This document shows positions 16,195 through 23,784 of a stretch of 32,678 nt of DNA, in pieces. Below the pieces are notes generated by a model. The model was given only the letters and a program-made list of their open reading frames with translations. It was not told the DNA's origin and ran no database searches. The DNA is from Acidobacteriota bacterium. Lineage in GTDB: Bacteria > Acidobacteriota > Terriglobia > Bryobacterales > Bryobacteraceae. Location of the stretch: positions 1 through 32,678 of the forward strand of contig VFZY01000051.1 in NCBI GenBank assembly GCA_016870915.1, given 5' to 3'. A program made the position numbers and the translations under genes. Positions within the stretch are counted from its first letter, which is position 1. Each line of letters begins with the position of its first letter.

Positions 16195-17643
16195 CTACTT
16201 CAGTCCTGCCCTTTTCCAAAGTTCGTCGACGCGCCGCTGGACCTCGTCCGGCATGCGGAGCACGTCGGGCCAGGGGCGAGTGAACCCCTCGGCGGGCCAC
16301 TTCTTCGTGGCGTCGATGCCCATCTTGGAGCCAAAGTTCGGCAGCCTGCTGGCGTGATCCAGCGAGTCCACCGGCCCCAGGACGAACTCAATGTCCCGCT
16401 GAGGGTCGATGTTGTTGAGCGCCTTCCAGGCCACCTCGCTGAAGTTCTGCACGTCCACATCCTCATCCACCACGACGATGCACTTTGAGAACATCGCCTG
16501 GCCAAGGCCCCAGATAGCGTGCATCACCTTGCGCGCGTGGCCGGGGTACGACTTGCGGATGGAGACCAGCATCAGGTTGTGAAAGATGCCTTCGGCGGGC
16601 ATGGCCATGTCGCGCACTTCGGGAAGCTGCAGACGCATCAGGGGCAGGAAGATCCGCTCAATCGCCCGGCCCATGTAGAAGTCCTCCATGGGCGGCGGTC
16701 CCACGATGGTCGTGGCGTAGATGGGATTCTTGCGCTGAGTAACGCAGGTGATGTGGAAGACGGGATAGTCGTCTTCGAGCGAGTAAAAGCCGGTGTGGTC
16801 GCCGAAGGGGCCCTCGCGCCGCAGTTCCCCGATTTCAACGTAGCCTTCCAGCACAATCTCGGCGTTGGCGGGCACTTCGATATCCGAAGTCTCGCACTTC
16901 ACCATCTCCACCGGGCTTCCACGCAAAAATCCCGCGATCATCATCTCGTCCAGGTCCGGCGGCAGAGGCAGAATCGCGGAGTACATGGTGGCCGGGTCCG
17001 CGCCCAGGGCCACCGCCACATCCATCCTCTTGGCGCCTTCCTTCGTGCGGCGGCGGTAGTGTTCCGCACCCTGCTTGTGGGTTTGCCAGTGCATGCCCGT
17101 GGTGCGCCCATCGTAGACCTGCATGCGGTAACAACCGCAGTTGCGCTTGCCGGTATCGGGGTTTTTGGTGAAGACCATCGGCAGCGTAATGTACCGGCCG
17201 CCATCTTCCGGCCAGCAATGCAGGATGGGGAACTCGTCCAGAGAGAACCCGTCGCGGCGGACCACGTCCTTGCACGCGCCGCTCGAAACGATTCTCGGGA
17301 AAAAAGATCCCATTTCGGCCAGCTTGGGAAGCATCTTCAGCTTGCCCAGCAGCCCCTGCGGCATGCGCATTTCGAGGTATTCGGCGATGCGCGCGGCCAC
17401 CGCGTCGACGGAATCGACACCAAGCGCGATCTCCATGCGCCGCATACTGGCGAACGCATTGATGAGCAGGGGAACCTGGCTGCCCTTCGGCTTCTCGAAG
17501 AGGAACGCTGGGCCGCCCGTCTTCACGGAGCGGTCCGCGAACTGTGTGATTTCAAGGTGCGGATCCACTTCAAACGGGATCCGTTTCAGTTCACCGGCCT
17601 TTTCAAGGGCCTTTACAAAGTCTCTTAGATCATCAAACGCCAT
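16195..17643 (-). CDS. ubiD: UbiD-family (prenylated-FMN) decarboxylase
   Basis: A 482-residue cytoplasmic decarboxylase that would need prenylated FMN made by a UbiX-type enzyme, not encoded in the window. Recognisable segments are FDDLRDFVKALEKAGELKR at the start, LHCWPEDGGRYITLPM, KNPDTGKRNCGCYRM, MHWQTHKQG, AEIVLEG, REGPFGDHTGFYS, YATTIVGPPPMEDFYMG, VVVDEDVDVQN and the C-terminal GIDATKKW. The conserved acidic residues in AEIVLEG and the region after it belong to the catalytic site of the family. It resembles quinone-biosynthesis UbiD proteins, but the family also acts on aromatic acids, and the operon with pca genes makes that possible. ATG 17643 starts exactly at the conserved N-terminus; the open frame continues upstream into fabG antisense. 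It heads the minus-strand operon. Confidence 0.88.
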   Translation of the reverse strand: MAFDDLRDFVKALEKAGELKRIPFEVDPHLEITQFADRSVKTGGPAFLFEKPKGSQVPLLINAFASMRRMEIALGVDSVDAVAARIAEYLEMRMPQGLLGKLKMLPKLAEMGSFFPRIVSSGACKDVVRRDGFSLDEFPILHCWPEDGGRYITLPMVFTKNPDTGKRNCGCYRMQVYDGRTTGMHWQTHKQGAEHYRRRTKEGAKRMDVAVALGADPATMYSAILPLPPDLDEMMIAGFLRGSPVEMVKCETSDIEVPANAEIVLEGYVEIGELRREGPFGDHTGFYSLEDDYPVFHITCVTQRKNPIYATTIVGPPPMEDFYMGRAIERIFLPLMRLQLPEVRDMAMPAEGIFHNLMLVSIRKSYPGHARKVMHAIWGLGQAMFSKCIVVVDEDVDVQNFSEVAWKALNNIDPQRDIEFVLGPVDSLDHASRLPNFGSKMGIDATKKWPAEGFTRPWPDVLRMPDEVQRRVDELWKRAGLK

Positions 17644-17646
17644 TCG

Positions 17647-17682
17647 TTCACCGGATGCGGGAAAACTCCTATTATGGACAGA
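17647..17682 (+). promoter_or_regulatory. Predicted sigma-70-type promoter of the fabG operon, probably leaderless and back-to-back with ubiD
   Basis: TTCACC at 17647-17652 (4 of 6 to TTGACA), a 17-base spacer, and TATTAT at 17670-17675 (5 of 6 to TATAAT) predict transcription starting at about 17682, which is the A of the fabG ATG. No Shine-Dalgarno precedes fabG, which agrees with a leaderless mRNA. On the other strand CATAAT (17676-17671) overlaps the same AT-rich patch and could serve ubiD, giving a 20-base leader. The whole spacer between the two start codons is 38 bases. Confidence 0.5.
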
Positions 17683-18416
17683 TGAGCCAACGTAACGCAC
17701 TGGTGACCGGTGCAAGCAGGGGAATCGGACGCGCGACGGCCGCGGCATTGGCCAGGGCCGGAAACCGGGTGATACTGGCGGCGCGCGATCTGGGGAAGCT
17801 TGAGGAAGCCGCCGAAGCCATCCGGTCGGAGGGCGGCGAGGCGCATGTTGCCGCCATCGACATGACACAGGCGGATTCCATCAAAGAGGCGATCCAGAGG
17901 GTGTCGAGGGAGGTGGGGCCGGTTCATGTTCTGGTAAACAACGCGGCCATTACCCGCGACACACTCGCGCTTCGCATGAAAATGGAGGATTGGAACACCG
18001 TTCTTCAGACCAATCTCACCGGGGCGTTCGTGGCCATTCAGCAGGTGCTGCAGGGCATGATGCGCGAGCGCTGGGGACGCATCATCAACATCTCATCGGT
18101 GGTCGGTGAAAGCGGCAACGTGGGCCAGGCCAACTACGTGGCGTCGAAGGCGGGCCTGATCGGCCTTACCAAGGCGATGGCGCAGGAAATGGCAAGCCGC
18201 AATATCACAGTGAATGCCGTGGCGCCCGGATTCATTGCCACGGACATGACAGCCGTGCTGGCGCCGGAGTTGAAGGAAAAGCTGTTGGGGAGTATTCCGT
18301 TGAAACGGCTCGGGTCGGCTGAGGATGTGGCCGCCGCGGTGCGTTTTCTGGCGAGCGAGGAGGCTGGCTACATTACGGGCCATGTTCTCGACGTCAACGG
18401 CGGAATGTACATGTAG
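17682..18416 (+). CDS. fabG: 3-oxoacyl-[acyl-carrier-protein] reductase FabG
   Basis: A 244-residue short-chain dehydrogenase/reductase that likely reduces 3-oxoacyl-ACP with NADPH in fatty-acid elongation. It shows the nucleotide-binding VTGASRGIGRA (8-18), LVNNAAITRD, the catalytic set N111, S138-S139 (NISSV), Y152 and K156 in YVASKAG, and the FabG-like end FIATDM...YITGHVLDVNGGMYM. Similarity to FabG is strong along the whole length, although many SDRs of this type have other substrates and no other fab gene is close. ATG 17682 is preferred to 17655 because the alignment starts at SQRNALVTG and a predicted promoter places the transcript start at that A. Its TAG is followed immediately by the pdxH GTG. 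Confidence 0.88.
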   Translation: MSQRNALVTGASRGIGRATAAALARAGNRVILAARDLGKLEEAAEAIRSEGGEAHVAAIDMTQADSIKEAIQRVSREVGPVHVLVNNAAITRDTLALRMKMEDWNTVLQTNLTGAFVAIQQVLQGMMRERWGRIINISSVVGESGNVGQANYVASKAGLIGLTKAMAQEMASRNITVNAVAPGFIATDMTAVLAPELKEKLLGSIPLKRLGSAEDVAAAVRFLASEEAGYITGHVLDVNGGMYM

Positions 18417-19052
18417 GTGGGGCTCGTGCATGGATTGAGGCGGGAGTACACAGGCGCGGCGATCGACGAGAACAGGCTCGACGCCGACCCGGTCAAGCAG
18501 TTTAACGCGTGGTTTGAGGATGCGGCGGAATTGCCGGAGCCCAACGCCATGACGCTGGCAACCGTGGATGCCGGCGGTCAGCCCGACGCTCGCACACTGC
18601 TGCTGAAGAGTTGTGACGCCCGGGGTTTCACATTCTTCACGAACTACCGGAGCGCCAAGGCGGGCCAGCTTGCGGACGCGCCGCGCGCCGCTATGTTGTT
18701 CTTCTGGGGCCCCCTGCACCGGCAGGTGCGCATCCGGGGACGTGTGGAACGCACCACCCGGGCCGAAAGCGAAGAGTACTTCGCCACGCGGCCGCGCGAA
18801 AGCCAACTCGGTGCATGGGCTTCTCCGCAATCGGAGGAGATTGCATCCCGGGACATCCTGGAACAGCGTCTGGCGCAGGCGGAGGCGCGCTTTGCCGGCC
18901 GCCCCGTGGACTGCCCGGACCATTGGGGCGGCTACCGGCTGGTTCCCGAGTCAATCGAGTTCTGGCAGGGGCGCCCGGCGCGCCTGCACGACCGGATCGA
19001 GTACCGGCGTGGCGAGGACGGACACTGGGCGCGCCGAAGGCTGGCGCCATGA
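18417..19052 (+). CDS. pdxH: Pyridoxamine 5'-phosphate oxidase
   Basis: A 211-residue FMN enzyme that oxidises pyridoxine or pyridoxamine phosphate to PLP. It matches the family from HGLRREYTG at the N-terminus through DPVKQFNAWFEDA, ATVDAGGQPDARTLLLK, FFTNYRSAKAGQL, RQVRIRGRVER, SRPRESQLGAW-like ATRPRESQLGAW, and the end FWQGRPARLHDRIEYRR, where the conserved RLHDR contributes substrate-binding Arg and His. The start is the GTG directly abutting the fabG stop; another GTG 9 bases on is a possible alternative. Its TGA overlaps the lolA ATG as ATGA. PLP made here would serve enzymes such as the threonine aldolase at 6637. Confidence 0.92.
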   Translation: MGLVHGLRREYTGAAIDENRLDADPVKQFNAWFEDAAELPEPNAMTLATVDAGGQPDARTLLLKSCDARGFTFFTNYRSAKAGQLADAPRAAMLFFWGPLHRQVRIRGRVERTTRAESEEYFATRPRESQLGAWASPQSEEIASRDILEQRLAQAEARFAGRPVDCPDHWGGYRLVPESIEFWQGRPARLHDRIEYRRGEDGHWARRRLAP

Positions 19053-19678
19053 TCGCGCTGCTGGCGGTGGCCGCGTTCGCGCAGGCGGTGTCGAAACCCG
19101 ACGCCGCGCTGCTCAAGTCGATTGAGGATCGCTACAATCGCGCCGAGTCGCTGCGCGTGCGGTTCGAGCAGACGTACTCCGGCCAGGGCCCCGGCCGGCG
19201 TACCGAATCCGGAACTCTGTTGTTGCGCAAGCCCGGGCGCATGCGCTGGGACTATGACCGGCCGCCCGGCAAGCTCTTTCTGTCGGATGGCGGCATGGCT
19301 TGGTTCTATACTCCGTCCACGAACCGGGCGGAGAAGGGGAAAATCAAGGAGTCCGAAGATCTGCGCGCCCCGTTGGCGTTTCTGCTGGGGCGCGTGGATT
19401 TCAAGCGTGACTTCAAGGGCGCCACCGTCGACCGCGGCACCGGTCACCCGGTGGTGAGGGCGCTTGCAAAGTCGGAGAATGCTCCTTACGAACGGGTGGA
19501 GTTCACGGCCGGCGAGGCCGGTATGATTGAAGCACTCACCGTGTTCGGACGCGACGGGTCTGTGATGACGTTCCGGTTCCAGGGCGAGGAAACAAACCCG
19601 AAGCTGGACCGGGCGCTGTTCCGTTTCGTTCCGCCTCCCGGTGTGGAGGTGGTGGATAGTGATCAGGAAAGGCGGTAG
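19049..19678 (+). CDS. lolA: Outer-membrane lipoprotein carrier protein LolA
   Basis: A 209-residue periplasmic chaperone that ferries lipoproteins from the inner to the outer membrane, so the organism has a diderm envelope. Residues 1-14 are a short signal peptide (IALLAVAAFAQAV). The mature part has the LolA pattern: LLKSIEDRYNRAESLRVRFEQTY, then SGTLLLRKPGRMRWDYDRP, KLFLSDGGMAWFYTPS, and the loop APLAFLLG. The C-terminus is shorter than some family members, but near the usual 200 residues. ATG 19049 overlaps the pdxH stop by 4 bases with GAAGG upstream; a much longer open frame extends back into pdxH and is not used. It precedes the DUF1592 gene by 5 bases. Confidence 0.88.
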   Translation: MIALLAVAAFAQAVSKPDAALLKSIEDRYNRAESLRVRFEQTYSGQGPGRRTESGTLLLRKPGRMRWDYDRPPGKLFLSDGGMAWFYTPSTNRAEKGKIKESEDLRAPLAFLLGRVDFKRDFKGATVDRGTGHPVVRALAKSENAPYERVEFTAGEAGMIEALTVFGRDGSVMTFRFQGEETNPKLDRALFRFVPPPGVEVVDSDQERR

Positions 19679-19683
19679 CGGCC

Positions 19684-22600
19684 ATGCGGCGATGCCTGCG
19701 GTGGATGTTGTTGCTTCCGGTTCTGGTGGCGATGGTTCAAGGGGCAGCCCTTGAGGTGGAGTTCGAACGGACCATCCGGCCCGTGTTGAAGCAGTATTGT
19801 CTGGTGTGCCACTCGGCGGAAAAACACGCCGGCGATCTCAACCTGGAACGTTTTGGCACCATGGCCCATGTGCTGCGGGATCCGCGGCCTTGGCAGAAAG
19901 CCGTGGAACAGATCAATCTGGGCGAGATGCCCCCCAAGGGCATGCCGCCGCTGCCAGCGGGGGCTCGCACGCAGTTGTTGACCTGGATGGCTGGGGCGCT
20001 CGACGCGGCGGCGCGGCAGCGGGCGGGCGACCCGGGCCCCGTCATTCTGCGGCGGCTCAACAATGCCGAGTACACCTACACCATCCGCGACCTCACCGGT
20101 GTGCCCACTCTGGACCCGGTGCGCGATTTCCCGGCCGATGGCGCCGCGGGCGAAGGCTTCATGAACACCGGGGCCGCCCTGGCAATGTCGCCTGCCCTGG
20201 CCGGCAAGTACCTGGATGCGGCCAAGCGGGTGGCGGCGCACGCCATGTTGCTGCCCGATGGGATCCGCTTTTCACCGCACACCTCGCGCAGTGACAGGAC
20301 CAATGCCACTCTCGCCGCCATTCGCGAGTTTTATGCCGCGCACACCGTGGATGGCGGCGCCGACACCGTGACGCAGCAAGGCATTGCGCTCGACAAGAAT
20401 CGTGGCGGTACGCTTCCCCTCAAGCGATATCTCACCGCCGCCAATGAACTGCGCGGCGGCAAGCAGCGAGTGGAGTCGGTTGCACAACGCCACGGGCTGA
20501 GTCCGAAGTATCTCGCATTGCTGGCCGGGTGGCTGGAGCGCGGGGCGCGTACCCCGGTCTCGGCGGGCCTGCGCGAACACTGGCCCCTGGCGAAGCCCGA
20601 TGACGCGGACAAGATCATCGCCGAAGTGGCTCAATGGCAGAACGCGCTGTGGAAGTTCAACAGCGTCGGCCACGTCGGCAAAGTGGATGGGCCGAAGTCG
20701 TGGATGGAGGCCGTGACGCCGGTCGTCGCAAAGCAGGAGTTCCGGTTCAAGCTGGAGGCGCCCAAAGACGCTTCGGCCATCCCTGTGTTTCTGGCGGCCC
20801 ATGATGCGGGGGATGGCCCGGCGGGCGATGTGGTGGTCTGGCGCGAACCGAGGCTCGCGCTGCCAGGCCGGGACCCGGTTCCGCTGCGGATCTTGCCGGC
20901 GCTCGTCGGGGAACTGGCCGCGCAGCGCACCCGGATTTTCGCGGTCGCTTCAGGCGCCTTGAACGCCATCGCCGCCGGAGGCGCCGCACCCATGGCGGGC
21001 ACTCCGGAACGAGCTTGGTTCGATTTCCTGGCCCCGGCCCTGCAGCCTCTCACCCTGATGACCCGGAAGATCGAAAAGTCCGGAGACCACGACTTCGTCC
21101 AGGGCTGGGGAGCCGCCCAGGGCGCCGCCGTGCTGGCCAACTCAACGGACCGCGCGGTCCGTGTGCCCGGAAGCATGAAGCCCAAGGGTGTCGCCCTGCA
21201 TCCTTCGCCCACTCATCAGACCGCTATCGGCTGGCTGAGCCCGGTGGCCGCCACCCTGCGCATCGACGGAGCGCTGGTGCGGGCCCACGCCGAATGCGGC
21301 AACGGGGTCACCTGGGCGTTTGAACTGCGCCGAGGCCGCGTACGGATGCGTCTGGCGGGCGGAGAAATTCGGGGCCGCGAGACCGTGGCCATCGGCCCGC
21401 TGGAAGGCGTGCGCGTGGAGCGCGGGGACCTTCTTTCGCTGCTCATAGGGCCGCGCGACGCCAACCATTCATGCGATCTGACGGACGCGGAACTCAACCT
21501 GGCGAGCGGCGCGGAGACGTGGTCGCTGAAGTCCGATCTCACCGGGGAGATCCTGGCGGCAAATCCGCACCCGGACGCCACGGGGCGGCCTGGCGTCTGG
21601 CATTTCTATACTGAGCCCGTGGCGGGCGCCCCCGCCGGGGTCCCGGCGCAGTCAGCCCTCGGCCGGTGGCTTGTGGCCGGGCCGCCTGAGATCCGCCGTG
21701 AACTGGCATCGTCGTTGCAGGCCCTGCTGGCCGGCGCAACCGCACCTTCCGCGGACGACGCCGCCCTCCTCCGGCAACTCTCACCGCTCGCCGGACCGCT
21801 GTTTGCCGGAATCTCGGCGCCGGAAAACGTGGAAACGAACCCGGCCTGGGGTCTCGACCCCGGGCGGTTCGGACGCTGCCCGGATGGTGCGGCCGGCGGC
21901 CGGTTCGATCTGTGCGTGCAGGCTCCGGCCGTGGTGGAGTTCAGTCTGCCCGTGGATCTTGTTGCAGGCAGTGAACTTATGGTCACCGGTGAGTTGCATC
22001 CCATCTCCGGCGCCGAGGGGACGGTGCAGTTGGAAGCGGGGGCGGGTAAGGCCCTGGCGGCGCGCACACGCCTGATGCCGGCGGGCACCACCATCGGCGA
22101 CGCCAAGGGCACCTGGAGCTCGAACAACCAGACCGTCGACTTCGCCTTGCCCGTGATTGCACGCCCACAAAGCGCCTCCCGGCGGCGGGTGGAGGCGGAA
22201 TTTCAAGACTTCCGGCAGCTTTTTCCCGCTTCCCTCTGCTACACACGGATCGTGCCCGTGGACGAGGTGTTGACGCTCACCCTGTTTCACCGCGAGGATG
22301 AGCACCTCGCCCGGCTGTTGTTGGATGACCGCCGGAAAGCCCAACTGGACCAGCTTTGGGACCAGCTGCACTATGTCTCGCGCGATGCGCTCACGCTGGT
22401 GGATGCCTTTGAACAACTCTGGCAATACGCTACCCAGGACGCCGACCCGTCGAAGTTCGAACCGCTGCGGCAGCCGATCCAGGCCCGGGCGGAGGCCTTC
22501 CGGAAACTGCTCGCCGCGAGCGAGCCGCGCCATCTCGAGTCCGTGATTGAGTTTGCCGGGCGGGCCCAGCGCCGGCCGATGCCGGCCGCGGCCCAAGCCG

Positions 22601-23784
22601 AACTCCGTGGCCTCTACCGCCAACTGCGGGACCGGGAGTTGCCGCATGAAGACGCGATCCGGCTCATGATTGCGCGAGTGCTGGCCTCGCCCGGGTTCCT
22701 GTACAGGATCGAGAACCCGGCCGCCGGGACCCGTTCCACCCCCGTCGATCCGTACCAGATGGCTTCACGGTTGAGCTATTTTCTCTGGTCTTCCCAGCCT
22801 GACAGCCAGCTCATGGACGCCGCGGCGTCGGGGCGGCTGAACACGCCCGCCGGCGTTCGCGCGGAGGCGCGCCGCTTGCTTCATGATCCCCGAGTGCGGC
22901 GCCTTGCCACGGAGTTCGGCACCGCCTGGCTGCACGTCCACGGGTTCGACACGATGGACGAAAAGAGCGAACAGCGCTTTCCCGATTTCCGGGCGCGCCG
23001 TTCCGCCATGTACGAAGAGACCATCCGGTTCATCACGGACCTGTTTCAGAACGACGGCAGCGTGCTTTCGATTGTCGAATCAAAGCATACATTCCTGAAC
23101 GCCGCCATGGCGGAGTACTACGGTGTCCCCGGCGTTCAGGGTGAAGATTGGCGCCGCGTGGAGGGAGTGGACCGCTACGGCCGCGGCGGCGTGCTGACCC
23201 ATGCCTCCATCCTTGCCAAGCAGGCCGGTGCGTCGCGCACCAGCCCGATTCTGCGCGGCAATTGGATTTCGGAGGTCTTGCTCGGCGCCCGGTTGCCGAG
23301 ACCGCCGAAAGACGTGCCGCCGCTGCCGTCGGAAGAGGTTTCAGGCACTCTGTCGATGCGCGAGATCACCGAGCGTCACACGCGCGATGCCCGCTGCTCC
23401 GGCTGTCACCTGCGCATCGATCCCTATGGGTTTACCCTTGAACGCTATGACGCCGTGGGCCGATTCCGGGACCGGGAACCGGGCGGAGCCCCCATCCACG
23501 ATCAAGCCCAGCTTCGCGACGGGACGGTTCTTGATGGCGCCGCCGGCTTGCGCCGCCATATCCTTGGACCGGGCCGGCGGGCGTTCCTGCGGCAGTTCTG
23601 CGCCAAGCTGTTGGGTTATGCGCTGGGGCGCGCCGTCACCCTTTCCGACGAGCCTTTGATCACTGCAATGTGGACAGCGCTCGAACAGAACGACTATCAT
23701 GCGGGTAAAGCCATCGATCTTATCGTGGCCAGCCGCCAGTTCCGGGAAATACGAGGCCGGGATCATGAACCAGACGAACAGTAA
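19684..23784 (+). CDS. Giant secreted DUF1592-family cytochrome-like protein (DUF1587/1595/1592/1588/1585)
   Basis: A 1366-residue exported protein. Residues 1-21 are a signal peptide. A planctomycete-type cytochrome domain follows, with C39-x-x-C42-H43 (CLVCH) and a probable Met ligand in GEMPPKGMPP (about 82). DUF1587 starts at RRLNNAEYTYTIRDLTG (123-139). Residues about 230-880 are unassigned and beta-rich. The rest holds DUF1595 (FAGRAQRRPMP), DUF1592 (RLSYFLWSSQPDSQLM), DUF1588 (THASILAKQAGASRTSPILRG) with a second heme-like motif C1238-x-x-C1241-H1242 in ARCSGCHLRIDPYGF, and DUF1585 at the C-terminus. Function is unknown; an extracytoplasmic redox or polymer-processing role is commonly suggested by the heme motifs. 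It is coupled to the DUF1552 gene by a 20-base overlap, the usual partner. It is clearly longer than many relatives. Confidence 0.85.
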   Translation: MRRCLRWMLLLPVLVAMVQGAALEVEFERTIRPVLKQYCLVCHSAEKHAGDLNLERFGTMAHVLRDPRPWQKAVEQINLGEMPPKGMPPLPAGARTQLLTWMAGALDAAARQRAGDPGPVILRRLNNAEYTYTIRDLTGVPTLDPVRDFPADGAAGEGFMNTGAALAMSPALAGKYLDAAKRVAAHAMLLPDGIRFSPHTSRSDRTNATLAAIREFYAAHTVDGGADTVTQQGIALDKNRGGTLPLKRYLTAANELRGGKQRVESVAQRHGLSPKYLALLAGWLERGARTPVSAGLREHWPLAKPDDADKIIAEVAQWQNALWKFNSVGHVGKVDGPKSWMEAVTPVVAKQEFRFKLEAPKDASAIPVFLAAHDAGDGPAGDVVVWREPRLALPGRDPVPLRILPALVGELAAQRTRIFAVASGALNAIAAGGAAPMAGTPERAWFDFLAPALQPLTLMTRKIEKSGDHDFVQGWGAAQGAAVLANSTDRAVRVPGSMKPKGVALHPSPTHQTAIGWLSPVAATLRIDGALVRAHAECGNGVTWAFELRRGRVRMRLAGGEIRGRETVAIGPLEGVRVERGDLLSLLIGPRDANHSCDLTDAELNLASGAETWSLKSDLTGEILAANPHPDATGRPGVWHFYTEPVAGAPAGVPAQSALGRWLVAGPPEIRRELASSLQALLAGATAPSADDAALLRQLSPLAGPLFAGISAPENVETNPAWGLDPGRFGRCPDGAAGGRFDLCVQAPAVVEFSLPVDLVAGSELMVTGELHPISGAEGTVQLEAGAGKALAARTRLMPAGTTIGDAKGTWSSNNQTVDFALPVIARPQSASRRRVEAEFQDFRQLFPASLCYTRIVPVDEVLTLTLFHREDEHLARLLLDDRRKAQLDQLWDQLHYVSRDALTLVDAFEQLWQYATQDADPSKFEPLRQPIQARAEAFRKLLAASEPRHLESVIEFAGRAQRRPMPAAAQAELRGLYRQLRDRELPHEDAIRLMIARVLASPGFLYRIENPAAGTRSTPVDPYQMASRLSYFLWSSQPDSQLMDAAASGRLNTPAGVRAEARRLLHDPRVRRLATEFGTAWLHVHGFDTMDEKSEQRFPDFRARRSAMYEETIRFITDLFQNDGSVLSIVESKHTFLNAAMAEYYGVPGVQGEDWRRVEGVDRYGRGGVLTHASILAKQAGASRTSPILRGNWISEVLLGARLPRPPKDVPPLPSEEVSGTLSMREITERHTRDARCSGCHLRIDPYGFTLERYDAVGRFRDREPGGAPIHDQAQLRDGTVLDGAAGLRRHILGPGRRAFLRQFCAKLLGYALGRAVTLSDEPLITAMWTALEQNDYHAGKAIDLIVASRQFREIRGRDHEPDEQ

